Assembly: GCA_964452645.1 (NCBI GenBank)
Contig: CAYVMO010000012.1
Span: 1 to 64,000 of the forward strand
Source of the DNA: CAYXTW01 sp964452645
GTDB lineage: Bacteria > Zixibacteria > MSB-5A5 > GN15 > PGXB01
Direction of reading: 5' to 3'
DNA: 64,000 nucleotides
The stretch's first letter is position 1. The number at the start of each line of letters is the position of its first letter. Under the pieces are notes generated by a model. That model worked only from the letters and a program-made list of their open reading frames with translations, was not told the origin of the DNA and ran no database searches. A program made the position numbers and the translations under genes. Below, in pieces: positions 27,922 through 36,285 of the stretch.

Positions 27922-27954
27922 AAAAAAAGCCGGTGACAAATCACCGGCATTTTA
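27922..27954. terminator. Bidirectional intrinsic terminator
   Basis: GCCGGTGA at 27929-27936 pairs perfectly with 27941-27948 around a CAAA loop. Seven A precede the stem and ATTTT follows it, so it can terminate the zinc-ribbon gene on the plus strand and the PEP-CTERM gene (stop at 27976) on the minus strand. Confidence 0.85.
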
Positions 27955-27975
27955 ATGCAATACTTTTTCGGAATT

Positions 27976-28596
27976 CTATTTTTTTCTGAAACGACTTATT
28001 GTCGCGCCGACAAGGCCGAGACCGAGCAAGACAAAGGTCGCCGGTTCCGGTACCGCGGCAGGTATGGTTTCTCCCGAAGCTCCCGACGGGCCCGGATTGT
28101 AATCCATCATTAAAATCGCCCGGTCAAGCCTCAGGGCATACTCTCCGGCAAACACCGAAACATTGATTTGACCGTCATTCCAGAATCCGGGTTGATCGAC
28201 ATTGGCCAGATTAAAAGTAGTATTATCCAGCCAGCGATTATTCAAGGCGTCCCATTCCATCAACCCGCCGATTTCAACCAGATTATTTTCAGTATTTACA
28301 TAGCAGGCATCAATCCAGAGTTTGGCGCGGGTAATCTCGTACGAAGGTACCTGGAAACCGGCAGGGAGCGAATGCGACCAATCAAGCTGACCCGGAAGCT
28401 GACCATAGGTTCCGATCCAGGTGCGTTCCAGATCGACATGGGAAGCATAATCGTACGTATGAAAATCACCGAGGAAAAGCCAGTCGTGATATATGGTTTC
28501 GGTGAAGGGTAATGCGAAGGAACTGAGCGGTAACGCTACTATTAAAAAAACCATAAATATTCTAATTGTTTTTGAAATCACTCCAAAAATCTCCAA
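27976..28596 (-). CDS. PEP-CTERM sorting-signal protein
   Basis: The 206-residue protein has an N-terminal hydrophobic signal (IRIFMVFLIVALPLSSFALPF) and a C-terminal PEP-CTERM anchor: VPEPATFVLLGLGLVGATI then RFRKK. Such proteins are exported, then cleaved and attached by an exosortase at the VPEP motif, often into exopolysaccharide. The body (FHTYDYASHVDLERTWIGTYG, LWIDACYVNTENNLVEIGGLM) looks like a beta-rich domain of unknown role. No exosortase lies in the window. A second PEP-CTERM protein is at 51.9 kb. Confidence 0.9.
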   Translation of the reverse strand: MEIFGVISKTIRIFMVFLIVALPLSSFALPFTETIYHDWLFLGDFHTYDYASHVDLERTWIGTYGQLPGQLDWSHSLPAGFQVPSYEITRAKLWIDACYVNTENNLVEIGGLMEWDALNNRWLDNTTFNLANVDQPGFWNDGQINVSVFAGEYALRLDRAILMMDYNPGPSGASGETIPAAVPEPATFVLLGLGLVGATISRFRKK

Positions 28597-28800
28597 TAGT
28601 TATTATTATCTGGATAAAATTCAGAGCAATAATTATGCCGCTAAAAACCTCGTTGTCCCGCAATCAATTAGCCTCATGATTATGCAGTTATTTTCAGAAA
28701 ATGGTAAAATTGAACAGCCAATATGCAGACTTTTGCATATTATTTGTAAAAATAGAGCATCACGGATGAAATTTCCGATCGCGGGAAACCGCTTTTTATC

Positions 28801-29697
28801 CTAAAAGCCCCCATATATATATTTTGCCGCCACCAATAATATAATGACTGCCAGAATGGACTTTATGACTGCCGCCGGGAAATATTTTTGCATTCTTGCC
28901 CCGACATACATCCCAACCGCGCCGCCGACACCGAACATTAGACCCAGCGCCCAGTCCGGCGCTATTGTTAACCCGGTATTCTTATAATAAGGTGCAATTA
29001 TCGAATAAAAGAATACTCCCGCCACCGATGTTACAAAAGTACTCAATAGAGCCGGCCCTGCGATCGTATACACCGGTAATCTGAAAACAGCAACCAGAAA
29101 AGGTGCGATGATGGCCCCGCCGCCGATGCCATACGTCCCGCCGATTATGCCGACGGTAAAGCTTAAAACCATTAATCCGGGAGTGGAAGCTCTATATGCC
29201 GTATCGTCGAATTCATAACCGAGGTGCTTGAGGTTGAAATAAGTCCCCGTTACATTGAAGCGGTTTTTCCGACGATTCTCGCCGGTGACGACTTCTTTTT
29301 TATTGATAATGTTGATTAAAAGCCTGATCCCGATATACAGCAGCACCAATCCGGCGAATATTTTGAAAGTATTCGGATCCGGTAAATAATTGACACGAAT
29401 CAGAGCTCCCAAAAATACTCCGGGAAGCGTGGCCAGGACAATTACCCCGGCAATCGGCCAGACCATACGTTTTTCATGATAGTAACGGTAGACGCCGCTG
29501 GGAATGGCGACTATGTTGTAAACCAGATTGGTCGAGCTGACGGCCGGTCCGGTAAATCCCAGAATAGATATTTGAAACGGCAGCAAAAGAAAGGCCCCCG
29601 AAACACCGGCCATGGAGGTCAGGCTTGAGATTACGAAAGCGACCGATATCGGCAGCCACCAATAGGTCTCGATTCCGCTGACAGGAAATTCAATCAT
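28801..29697 (-). CDS. TauE/SafE family permease (sulfite/anion exporter)
   Basis: The chosen ATG (MIEFPVSGIETYWW, 299 residues) shares an ATGA overlap with the stop of the EamA gene; a longer reading would run far into that gene. The protein has about eight hydrophobic helices and the two TauE/SafE repeats (SLTSMAGVSGAFLLLP near the start; GGTYGIGGGAIIAPFLV in the second half). Members export organosulfur anions or sulfite and some import. Substrate is unknown. It follows an EamA permease in one transcript. Confidence 0.85.
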   Translation of the reverse strand: MIEFPVSGIETYWWLPISVAFVISSLTSMAGVSGAFLLLPFQISILGFTGPAVSSTNLVYNIVAIPSGVYRYYHEKRMVWPIAGVIVLATLPGVFLGALIRVNYLPDPNTFKIFAGLVLLYIGIRLLINIINKKEVVTGENRRKNRFNVTGTYFNLKHLGYEFDDTAYRASTPGLMVLSFTVGIIGGTYGIGGGAIIAPFLVAVFRLPVYTIAGPALLSTFVTSVAGVFFYSIIAPYYKNTGLTIAPDWALGLMFGVGGAVGMYVGARMQKYFPAAVIKSILAVIILLVAAKYIYGGF

Positions 29698-30578
29698 AGC
29701 CGTGACTCCCTTCTGGCACGGCGGCGCAGAACAATAAATATCCCTGAAAGAATCATCACACCGCCGATTAATGTCCACCAACCGGGGATTTGATTAAAAA
29801 ACGGAATGGCCAAAAGGGTCGCGCCGATCGGTTCGCCGAGGATGGTCATGGCAACCATATGCGCCGGCACGAATTTTAAAAGCCAATTATAAAGACTGTG
29901 CCCGATGATGGTCGGAATGAGGGCCAGAAGCAAAAAAATCAGCCACGTATTTAATGGATAATCAGTCAGGTTCTCTCTTGAGTACAGCGACAAAATAAGC
30001 AGGACAATCGCCGCCAGCGAATAGACCGGAAAGATATAACTCAGGTTGTCCAGATTAGCCCGCAGATGTCTTCCGATTAATAAATAAATCGCCGCGAAAA
30101 TAGCACCGGCAAGGGCCAGAAAATCGCCGATAATGTATTTCCGACCGAGGTCAAAATCGCCTTGTGAAATTACGGCGATACCCAGAACGGCGATAATCAT
30201 CCCGATAATCGCCCGGGATTTTATTTTCTGTCTGAGAAAAAGCGCCTCCATCACCAGTACAAAAACCGGCTGCGTTGCGACTATCAAAACCGAGTTGGAG
30301 ATCGTCGTATAGAAAAGCGACGTAATCCAGACGGCAAAATGAAGTCCCAGCGCCAGGCCCGAAAGCAATAGCAGCAGCCCCTCTTTTCGCGTAATAACTT
30401 TCAGTGATTTTCTCAATTTGGGCCAGGCCGGAATCGATACAATCAATGACGCGATACCCATCCGGTAGAAGGCTGTCGGAAGCGGCCCCGCGCCGGCCAG
30501 TTTTATCAATATGGCCGCCCATGAGACCGCGAAAGTCGCAACCAGAAGCGTTAAATATAAAGTTCCTTGTTTTGCCAT
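29694..30578 (-). CDS. EamA/DMT-superfamily transporter (minus strand)
   Basis: A 294-residue protein with about ten hydrophobic helices arranged as two EamA repeats (WAAILIKLAGAGPLPTAFYR in the first; GEPIGATLLAIPFFNQIPGW in the second). The DMT family moves metabolites such as amino acids, nucleotides or drugs. It lies upstream of the TauE/SafE gene with a 4-base overlap and diverges from a plus-strand EamA gene across 46 bases, so the three EamA genes form one cluster of unknown substrate. Confidence 0.9.
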   Translation of the reverse strand: MAKQGTLYLTLLVATFAVSWAAILIKLAGAGPLPTAFYRMGIASLIVSIPAWPKLRKSLKVITRKEGLLLLLSGLALGLHFAVWITSLFYTTISNSVLIVATQPVFVLVMEALFLRQKIKSRAIIGMIIAVLGIAVISQGDFDLGRKYIIGDFLALAGAIFAAIYLLIGRHLRANLDNLSYIFPVYSLAAIVLLILSLYSRENLTDYPLNTWLIFLLLALIPTIIGHSLYNWLLKFVPAHMVAMTILGEPIGATLLAIPFFNQIPGWWTLIGGVMILSGIFIVLRRRARRESRL

Positions 30579-30624
30579 AGAATTAACATATATTTGGCAG
30601 TCAATATATGGACTTTATTATTAT

Positions 30625-31509
30625 ATGTCGATATTTTTGCTGATTGCCGTTCTTCTTTGGGGATTTTCATATATCGCCATCAAAGTCTCATTGCTGTATC
30701 TGACGCCTATCGAAATGATTGCCGCCCGGCTGGTTCTGGGATCGATGACATTATTCATTGTTTTAAAAATCAAACGACTACCGCTCGGTTTTAAGGGGAA
30801 TAAAAAGCATCTTCTTGTTTCGTCCTTTTTCCTTTTTCTGCATTTCTGGGTGATGGCGACCGGGATGATTACCGCCACCGCTACCAACACGGCCTGGATT
30901 CTCACGACCGCGCCGATTTTTATCTCGATATTGTCATTTGTAATCCTGAAAGAAAGAATCTTTCGAAGACATGTTGTTGGAATTTTCCTCGCCATAGCCG
31001 GAGTCATTCTGCTGGTGTCCGAAGGAGATTTAACGTCGCTGGACTGGATATCCTCAACCGGTGACTGGCTTGTGCTTGGAAGCTGTGTTACCTGGGCGCT
31101 TTATACGATTGCCACACGTCGCGTCACCAGAGTCACGCATCCTCTGACAGCGACCTTCTGGATGATAACCGTTGCCGGTATCGTGATTGTACCATATAGC
31201 TTGATGGTCAATGGCATCTCGGCGTATTACATGCCGACCGACGGTATCGTTGCCGTGATATTTCTCGGTGTCGGTTGTCTTGCTATCGCCTTCTGGTGCT
31301 GGTCGGAGGGATTATCCCGCAAACCGGCCGGTGAGGTCGGCATATATTTATATCTCGAACCATTATTTACAACAACGGGCGCGGCAATTCTTATTGGCGA
31401 ATCGATAACCATCTGGATTATTCTGGGGGCGACGTTTATTATTGCCGCCGTGTACGTATCCCAGAGACGGCGGCCGATTAACACGATCCCGGTTGAATAT
31501 CATGATTAA
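30625..31509 (+). CDS. EamA/DMT-superfamily transporter (plus strand, first)
   Basis: Start at 30625 (MSIFLLIAVLLWGFSYIAIK, 295 residues) is preferred because the earlier in-frame codons lie inside the divergent gene. Ten hydrophobic segments and the EamA repeat hallmarks are visible (TPIEMIAARLVLGSM; LSRKPAGEVGIYLYLEPL). It resembles its downstream neighbour closely enough to suggest tandem duplication. The two overlap by eight bases. Substrate unknown. Confidence 0.88.
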   Translation: MSIFLLIAVLLWGFSYIAIKVSLLYLTPIEMIAARLVLGSMTLFIVLKIKRLPLGFKGNKKHLLVSSFFLFLHFWVMATGMITATATNTAWILTTAPIFISILSFVILKERIFRRHVVGIFLAIAGVILLVSEGDLTSLDWISSTGDWLVLGSCVTWALYTIATRRVTRVTHPLTATFWMITVAGIVIVPYSLMVNGISAYYMPTDGIVAVIFLGVGCLAIAFWCWSEGLSRKPAGEVGIYLYLEPLFTTTGAAILIGESITIWIILGATFIIAAVYVSQRRRPINTIPVEYHD

Positions 31510-32365
31510 TCTCCCGGTATTAGTCGCGGTTATTTTATGGGGACTATCGTTTATAGCCACGAAGCTGGCGCTGAATTATCTGTCTCCCGTAGAAATTATT
31601 GCCGTCAGGATGTTTCTCGCCGTCCCGATCCTGTTTATAATAGTAAAGTCAAAGGACCTGCCGATACATTTTCGGAAATCAGATTATATCGTTTTAATTC
31701 CGGCTTCGATAATTCTGGCCACGCATTTTTTAATCCAGGCGCTCGGCCTTATATATACAAGCGCGACCAATACGGCCTGGTTGATTGCGACGATTCCGGT
31801 TTTTATCGCCGTGCTTTCCTATCTGTTCTTAAGGGAAAAACTCACTTTAAGGAAAATCTTCGGGATCGCCGTTGCGACCTTCGGCGTTTTATTATTAATC
31901 TCAAATGGCAGAATTAATACGCTTGGCTGGTCGAGTTCGACAGGAGATTGGCTGATTCTGGCCAGTTGTATTACCTGGTCGGTGTATACCATTATCACGC
32001 GTAATATTACCCGGAGATGCAATCCTCTGGCGATATCATTCAGTCTTCTGCTGTTTCCGGCCCTTATTCTGACATTATATGTTTTATTCACGACGCCGAT
32101 CGAACGGTTCATGTCATTGCCTCCGGAAATAATCGCAATGCTGGTATTTCTGGGTGTTTTTTGCCTGGGTCTGGCGCACTGGCTCTGGCTGGAAGGTCTA
32201 TCTCGTAAGGGGGCCGTCGATGTGGGCGTTTATCTTTATTTTGAGCCGGTTGTCACGACCATCGCGGCCATTCCCATTCTGGGTGAAAAACTCACTTTCT
32301 TTATGATAGTCGGGGCTATGCTGATCGTTGCCGGTGTCTATCTGGTGGAGAGAAAAACATCTTAA
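31502..32365 (+). CDS. EamA/DMT-superfamily transporter (plus strand, second)
   Basis: 287 residues from the ATG at 31502 (MINLPVLVAVILWGLSFIATK); a longer in-frame start would lie inside the preceding gene. Hydrophobic helices and repeats parallel those of the previous gene (SPVEIIAVRMFLAVP; LSRKGAVDVGVYLYFEPVV), supporting tandem paralogy. The pair would be translated together. Function as a small-molecule permease is expected; the ligand is unknown. Confidence 0.88.
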   Translation: MINLPVLVAVILWGLSFIATKLALNYLSPVEIIAVRMFLAVPILFIIVKSKDLPIHFRKSDYIVLIPASIILATHFLIQALGLIYTSATNTAWLIATIPVFIAVLSYLFLREKLTLRKIFGIAVATFGVLLLISNGRINTLGWSSSTGDWLILASCITWSVYTIITRNITRRCNPLAISFSLLLFPALILTLYVLFTTPIERFMSLPPEIIAMLVFLGVFCLGLAHWLWLEGLSRKGAVDVGVYLYFEPVVTTIAAIPILGEKLTFFMIVGAMLIVAGVYLVERKTS

Positions 32366-32490
32366 TCTCCGGCGAAAACTCCCGATAATGTATTTATAAA
32401 GAAAAAAATTGATTTTCTCTGGAATAAAAGATTATTGATACACGAAAATTGCGGATTTGCATATTTGCAAAATCACGGAGGAGGTTTATA

Positions 32491-34026
32491 ATGAAAATTA
32501 AAATTAGTATACTGGCATGCCTGTTTTCTTTAATAGCTATCTCGTGGACTTTCGGCTCCGCGTTGCCTGATAATATCAAAAAGTTGTATGATTCCACGCA
32601 GACTATCGAGGCCGAGGTTTTTGCACCGAAAGGGTACGAGAAAGCGGAAAATGCATTTAATGAATTGCGTGACGCCATCGCTCAGGGTAAGAAACAAAGC
32701 AAAATCGACGAATTGACGGAAGAATGCCATAAGTACGCCGAAAATGTATTTAAAGTCGTCGAGGTAACCAAACTATCGCTCTCCGAATATCTCGACCCCC
32801 GGGATCGCGCCATTCAGGCCAAGGCGCCGACCCTGGTACCGGAGTTGTATCAGAAGGCTGAAGAGCAATTTGTTAAGGCGGCGGGAAAAGTCGAAGGCGG
32901 CGACGTTGAAGACGGATTGAAGGAAGCCGAGAAATCAGCGCCGCTTTTCGATGAAGCCGAATTGAAGGCCATAAAAGTAGAGATCATGAGGATGGCCGGT
33001 TCGCTTATCGATAAAGCCGACGAAGATGAAGCACAGAAATATGCTCCGACAACGTTGGATAAAGCCCGAACATCACTGACGAAATGTGATAAAATTCTCG
33101 ATAAGGATCGTTATAACCGGACCGAGTCGGTTAAAGCCGCGTCAATCGCCGAATACGAAGCGCGTCACGCATCGAATATCGCCCAGTCCGTCCGGGCGAT
33201 GGAGCGCAATGATCAGGCCTGGGAAAAGTTGATTCTTTTATATGAAATCGAAATGCAGAAAGTCGCTGATGAATTCGATATGGGGCAGCTGCCGTTTGAT
33301 TTCGGCCCGTCGGCGGCCGCCGAAAGTCTGATTATCAGAGTCAGAACCCAGGAAAAAACTCTGGCCGATATGAAAAATACAATCAATGAGTTGGGATCAA
33401 AGCTGACGGAGATTGCCGGTCGCCTTGGAATCGAGGCCAATCAGGAAAACCTGCTCGGATTGACGTTATCTATAAATAATGCCCTGGGTGAATCGTTGAG
33501 TGAAAAGCAGGAACTGGCGACAACGCTGGAATCCAAAGAGGATAAACTCGCCGAGCTTAAGCAGGTTCACGAACAGCTGGACTCGGAACTTCAGATGCGC
33601 AAGGATAAAGAGGAAAAAATCAAAACCGCCCGGCGACTTTTGAATCCGACCGAGGGAGAAGTCCTTTATAACGCCACCAATGATATTGTCCTGCGGCTTT
33701 CCGGTCTTTCATTCGCCAGCGGCGCCAGCGAAATCGAAGAAGGCCATGTCGAGCTTCTGAAAAAAGTCGAGCAGATTCTGGAAATGTTTCCCGGGGACAA
33801 ACTTATTGTTGAGGGTCATACCGATGATCGCGGCGAACACAGCACCAACATGCGGCTTTCGGAGCATCGGGCATTTGCGGTCATGCAGTATTTCAGGAAG
33901 ACTCTGTCGATTCCCTCCGATCAAATCAGCGCCGTCGGCTATGGTCCGGATAAACCGGTCGGAACCAACACAACCAAAGAAGGCCGCGCCAAAAACAGGC
34001 GAATCGACATACTTATCCTTCAATAA
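32491..34026 (+). CDS. OmpA-family protein with long helical spacer
   Basis: The start at 32491 has the ribosome site GGAGGAGG and begins a signal peptide (MKIKISILACLFSLIAIS, 511 residues). A long helical, Lys/Glu/Ala-rich region follows (about residues 25-375; coiled coil likely in LADMKNTINELGSKLTEI and the LESKEDKLAELKQ part). The C-terminus is an OmpA-like peptidoglycan-binding domain with LIVEGHTDDRGEHSTNMRLS and KNRRIDILIL. It is probably a periplasmic or outer-membrane tether to peptidoglycan. It lies upstream of the selenoprotein peroxiredoxin gene but is probably a separate unit. Confidence 0.88.
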   Translation: MKIKISILACLFSLIAISWTFGSALPDNIKKLYDSTQTIEAEVFAPKGYEKAENAFNELRDAIAQGKKQSKIDELTEECHKYAENVFKVVEVTKLSLSEYLDPRDRAIQAKAPTLVPELYQKAEEQFVKAAGKVEGGDVEDGLKEAEKSAPLFDEAELKAIKVEIMRMAGSLIDKADEDEAQKYAPTTLDKARTSLTKCDKILDKDRYNRTESVKAASIAEYEARHASNIAQSVRAMERNDQAWEKLILLYEIEMQKVADEFDMGQLPFDFGPSAAAESLIIRVRTQEKTLADMKNTINELGSKLTEIAGRLGIEANQENLLGLTLSINNALGESLSEKQELATTLESKEDKLAELKQVHEQLDSELQMRKDKEEKIKTARRLLNPTEGEVLYNATNDIVLRLSGLSFASGASEIEEGHVELLKKVEQILEMFPGDKLIVEGHTDDRGEHSTNMRLSEHRAFAVMQYFRKTLSIPSDQISAVGYGPDKPVGTNTTKEGRAKNRRIDILILQ

Positions 34027-34150
34027 AATTATTTTTAATTTGTTTTTTTCCATAATATTTTTTATTATTTATATTATGGAGAAAAGATACCATTATGCGG
34101 ATGCATTTTGTCCGAATTGCTATAATTATATGGCATGATAGGAGGTTGTT

Positions 34151-34858
34151 ATGAGTGAAGAGCCTGTCGGTTGTGCCAAGCCGACCGGAGTTGCGATCGG
34201 CGACAAAAAACCGGCCGAAAAAACCGAGCAAAAGTCAAATCAGAAGGAGGATATCGTGCAAGCAAAAGTGGGCGGCAAAGCCCCTGATTTTCAGGCCCCG
34301 GCGTTTCATAAAGGAAAATTCGTTACCATCAAGCTGTCCGATTATTTCGGCAAGTGGATATTGGTCTGTTTTTATCCCGGTGATTTTACCTTTGTCTGAC
34401 CCACCGAATTATCGGCGGTCGCCGGTAAGTACGATGAGCTTAAGGAACTGGGAGTCGAGGTTTTCTCCATCAGTACTGACAGCAATTTTACCCATAAAAT
34501 ATGGAACGAAACCGAATTATCCAAAATGACCAAAAACGGTATCCCCTGGCCGATGATTAGTGATGGGGCCGGGAATCTCGGCAAAGTCTATGGTGTTTAT
34601 GACGAAACCAACGGCGTAAATATTCGCGGCCGGTTTTTGATTGATCCGGACGGCATAATTCAGGCGATGGAAGTGCTGACACCCCCGGTCGGCCGCAAAA
34701 TTGAGGAGACTATTCGACAGGTTCATGCTTTCCAGCATGTCCGCAAATCCAAAGGCGCCGAAGCTTGCCCGGCCGGATGGGAACCGGGTAAGATGACACT
34801 TAAAGTCGGACCCGATCTGGTCGGCCGGGTCTGGGAAGTCTGGAAACCGGGCGCGTAA
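34151..34858 (+). CDS. Selenocysteine-containing AhpC/Prx-type peroxiredoxin (UGA at 34397-34399)
   Basis: Read through one TGA, the gene encodes 235 residues of a typical 2-Cys peroxiredoxin. The TGA falls on codon 83, exactly where FYPGDFTFV-x-PTE carries the peroxidatic cysteine, so the residue is selenocysteine, giving FTFV-U-PTE. The resolving cysteine is present (C206 in ACPAGWEPG), as are the helper residues T80 and P76. A SECIS-like hairpin starts 10 bases after the UGA (separate entry). The frame and homology continue without gap on both sides (DSNFTHKIWNE, IRGRFLIDPDG), which argues against a decaying pseudogene. Two starts are plausible: ATG 34151 (SD AGGAGG) and GTG 34256 (SD AAGGAGG); the latter gives the usual 200-residue length with Sec at 48. 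The enzyme reduces peroxides. Decoding needs SelA/B/C/D encoded elsewhere. Confidence 0.88.
34244..34258 (+). promoter_or_regulatory. Internal Shine-Dalgarno and GTG start within the Prx gene
   Basis: AAGGAGG at 34244-34250 is five bases from the GTG at 34256, in frame with the upstream ATG (35 codons later). From this GTG the protein begins as AhpC usually does (QAKVGGKAPDFQAPAF). It may be the main start, with the upstream ATG making a Lys/Glu-rich extended form. Which one is used cannot be decided from sequence. Confidence 0.6.
34409..34428 (+). promoter_or_regulatory. Bacterial SECIS-like hairpin after the Prx UGA
   Basis: The bases 34409-34416 pair with 34421-34428 to form an eight-base-pair stem, including one G-U pair, closed by the four-base apical loop GGTC at 34417-34420. 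The loop lies 18 to 21 bases after the UGA (34397-34399), inside the spacing known for bacterial SECIS elements, and has the apical GGU expected for SelB recognition. The hairpin is within the coding frame, as in bacterial selenoprotein genes. Confidence 0.8.
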
Positions 34859-34896
34859 AATCCCGCTTCTTGTTCGGGCATTTCCAAATAATTATT

Positions 34897-34936
34897 AAAT
34901 CGGCACTCGCTTATTGAGTGCCGATTTATTATTTTT
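34897..34936 (+). terminator. Intrinsic terminator of the peroxiredoxin gene
   Basis: A 12-bp perfect stem (34897-34908 with 34916-34927) closes on a 7-base loop and is followed by ATTATTTTT. It lies 38 bases after the Prx stop, so the gene has its own transcript end. Confidence 0.9.
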
Positions 34937-34977
34937 GCGGATATGTAATTGAGTTTATATAATAAGGAAAAGACAAC

Positions 34978-35259
34978 ATGTTCGTGCACATGTCGGTTCA
35001 TCGGCCGAAAGCGGGGAAGGGAAAACTGTTGATAGAATCGATGCACCGCTTCGGGGCGGCCATGCAGGGAGCCGACGGATTTAAGCGGGCACATGCGCTG
35101 CAGGATGAAACCAGCGGGGCATTGATCGGGCTGGCTATCTGGGATTCGAAGGAACAATGGCAGGTGGCGCGTCCGAAAATGGCCGAGGCGGTGAAGGATG
35201 ATCCCTTCGAGGAATGGGAGGAAAATCCGCCGGAAGTCTTCAGGCTTAATGTGGTTTAG
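34978..35259 (+). CDS. Small ABM-type (antibiotic biosynthesis monooxygenase) fold protein
   Basis: 93 residues beginning MFVHMSVHRPKAGKGKLLIESM and containing GFKRAHALQDETSGALIGLAIWDSKEQW, the pattern of dimeric ferredoxin-like ABM proteins. These bind and oxidise diverse small molecules, some acting on haem or quinones, many unassigned. ATG follows an SD-like AAGGAAAAG. It is between the Prx terminator and a GNAT gene 50 bases later, which may share the transcript. Confidence 0.75.
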   Translation: MFVHMSVHRPKAGKGKLLIESMHRFGAAMQGADGFKRAHALQDETSGALIGLAIWDSKEQWQVARPKMAEAVKDDPFEEWEENPPEVFRLNVV

Positions 35260-35309
35260 ATAGTCAATAATCCGGCCGATAGAAAAATATATGCTGGGGA
35301 GGGGAAGAT

Positions 35310-35858
35310 TTGGATTTAAAAGTCGTTCCATTGAACGCCGAGCGCAAAGATGATTTTTATCGTGTCCATTCCGAAGAAAATGGACACGGTTGGTGTTTCT
35401 GTGTCGCCTGGTGGACGCCGACCTGGGAGGCATGGAGTAAACGTACCGCCGACGAAAACCGGCTGATGCGCGAACAGCTTTTTGATGTCGAACAGTACGA
35501 CGGCTATCTGATGTACGATGGCGACAAGCCGATCGGCTGGTGCCAGGTCGGGCCGCGTGATAGACTTCATAAACTCGTTTTTGAATACAGATTGCCGCCC
35601 AACTCCGATGCCTGGGCGGTCAGTTGTTTTATCATTATTCCCGCCTACAGAGAGATTGGTCTGGGCAACTTTATGTTGGCGGAGATATTGAAAGACCTTA
35701 AAGCCAGAGGCGTTAAATACGTGCAGGGCTTTCCGCGGCGCGGGAAAGACCTGGCGGTCGATGATCTCTGGACCGGCCCGGAAAAATTTTTTCAGGTGGC
35801 GGGATTCACGCTTGAATGCGACGATCCCGAGTATCCAATTTACGGGAAATATTTGTAA
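35310..35858 (+). CDS. GNAT-family N-acetyltransferase
   Basis: A 182-residue protein starting at TTG with the ribosome site GGAGGGG. The GNAT fold is indicated by the beta4-loop region AWAVSCFIIIPAYREIGLGNFMLAEILKDL (acetyl-CoA binding resembles R-x-x-G-x-G/A with a shortened loop: REIGLGN). The N-terminal part (HGWCFCVAWWTPTWEAWSK) and the sequence around GWCQVGPRDRL are typical of acetyltransferases acting on small amines. Substrate unknown. Its 3' end overlaps the antisense FN3 fragment gene. Confidence 0.85.
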   Translation: MDLKVVPLNAERKDDFYRVHSEENGHGWCFCVAWWTPTWEAWSKRTADENRLMREQLFDVEQYDGYLMYDGDKPIGWCQVGPRDRLHKLVFEYRLPPNSDAWAVSCFIIIPAYREIGLGNFMLAEILKDLKARGVKYVQGFPRRGKDLAVDDLWTGPEKFFQVAGFTLECDDPEYPIYGKYL

Positions 35859-36162
35859 GTGCGATATCATTTCGCGACATTTCATAATAATATATGGTAT
35901 CATCTTCAAGTCCGATAAGCTTGACCAGATGAACATAATCGGCCGAGGTTTCGTTGGCCGAATCGCCCAAAGACGTGGTCAGTCCATACCTTATACAGGC
36001 GTCAACGCTATCGGATGATAACCACGATACCGTCGCCGAGGCGCTGGTCAGGTTGGAAACCTGAATATTTGTGATTTCTGCATGGGCGTAAGGGATTACC
36101 AGCAGGAAAATAATTGCAAAAAAGGCGAATGCGTTTTTGGGTACGCGCCGTGAATTAAGCAT
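35806..36162 (-). pseudogene. Truncated exported fibronectin type III protein
   Basis: 118 residues: a signal peptide (FFAIIFLLVIPYAHA) and one fibronectin type III domain (ITNIQVSNLTSASATVSWLSSD, TSADYVHLVKLIGLEDDTIYYYE). After YYYE the sequence runs into 27 residues antisense to the GNAT 3' end and stops at 35806. The FN3 fold and any repeat after it appear cut off mid-domain. The likeliest reading is a 5' fragment of a larger secreted protein left at a recombination junction; expression of a short product is possible. Confidence 0.55.
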
Positions 36163-36285
36163 TTTAACATCTCCTATATGTTTCGATTTTTATTGTCCTA
36201 TTTTTCTATATTTATTCCTCCAAGATATTGCCGGCCTTTAAGAATGTCAGGAATGCAAAGCCTCCGATCTACGCGTGTTGCATAA

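Noticed and set aside
34076..34138. 20-codon leader open frame ending just before the Prx ribosome site, with a CPNC motif
   Set aside because: No Shine-Dalgarno and part of a longer shadow frame from the preceding gene; could be tested but unsupported.
34397..34399. Prx TGA as a nonsense mutation or sequencing error in a pseudogene
   Set aside because: Lies exactly on the peroxidatic Cys codon, the frame resumes intact and a SECIS-like stem follows; selenocysteine is more parsimonious. It cannot be fully excluded without reads.
34397..34399. Genome-wide recoding of TGA to Gly or Trp
   Set aside because: Several intact genes end at TGA with an immediately adjacent or overlapping next gene (tolA, the EamA gene at 29694, ruvA, der), so TGA is a normal stop.
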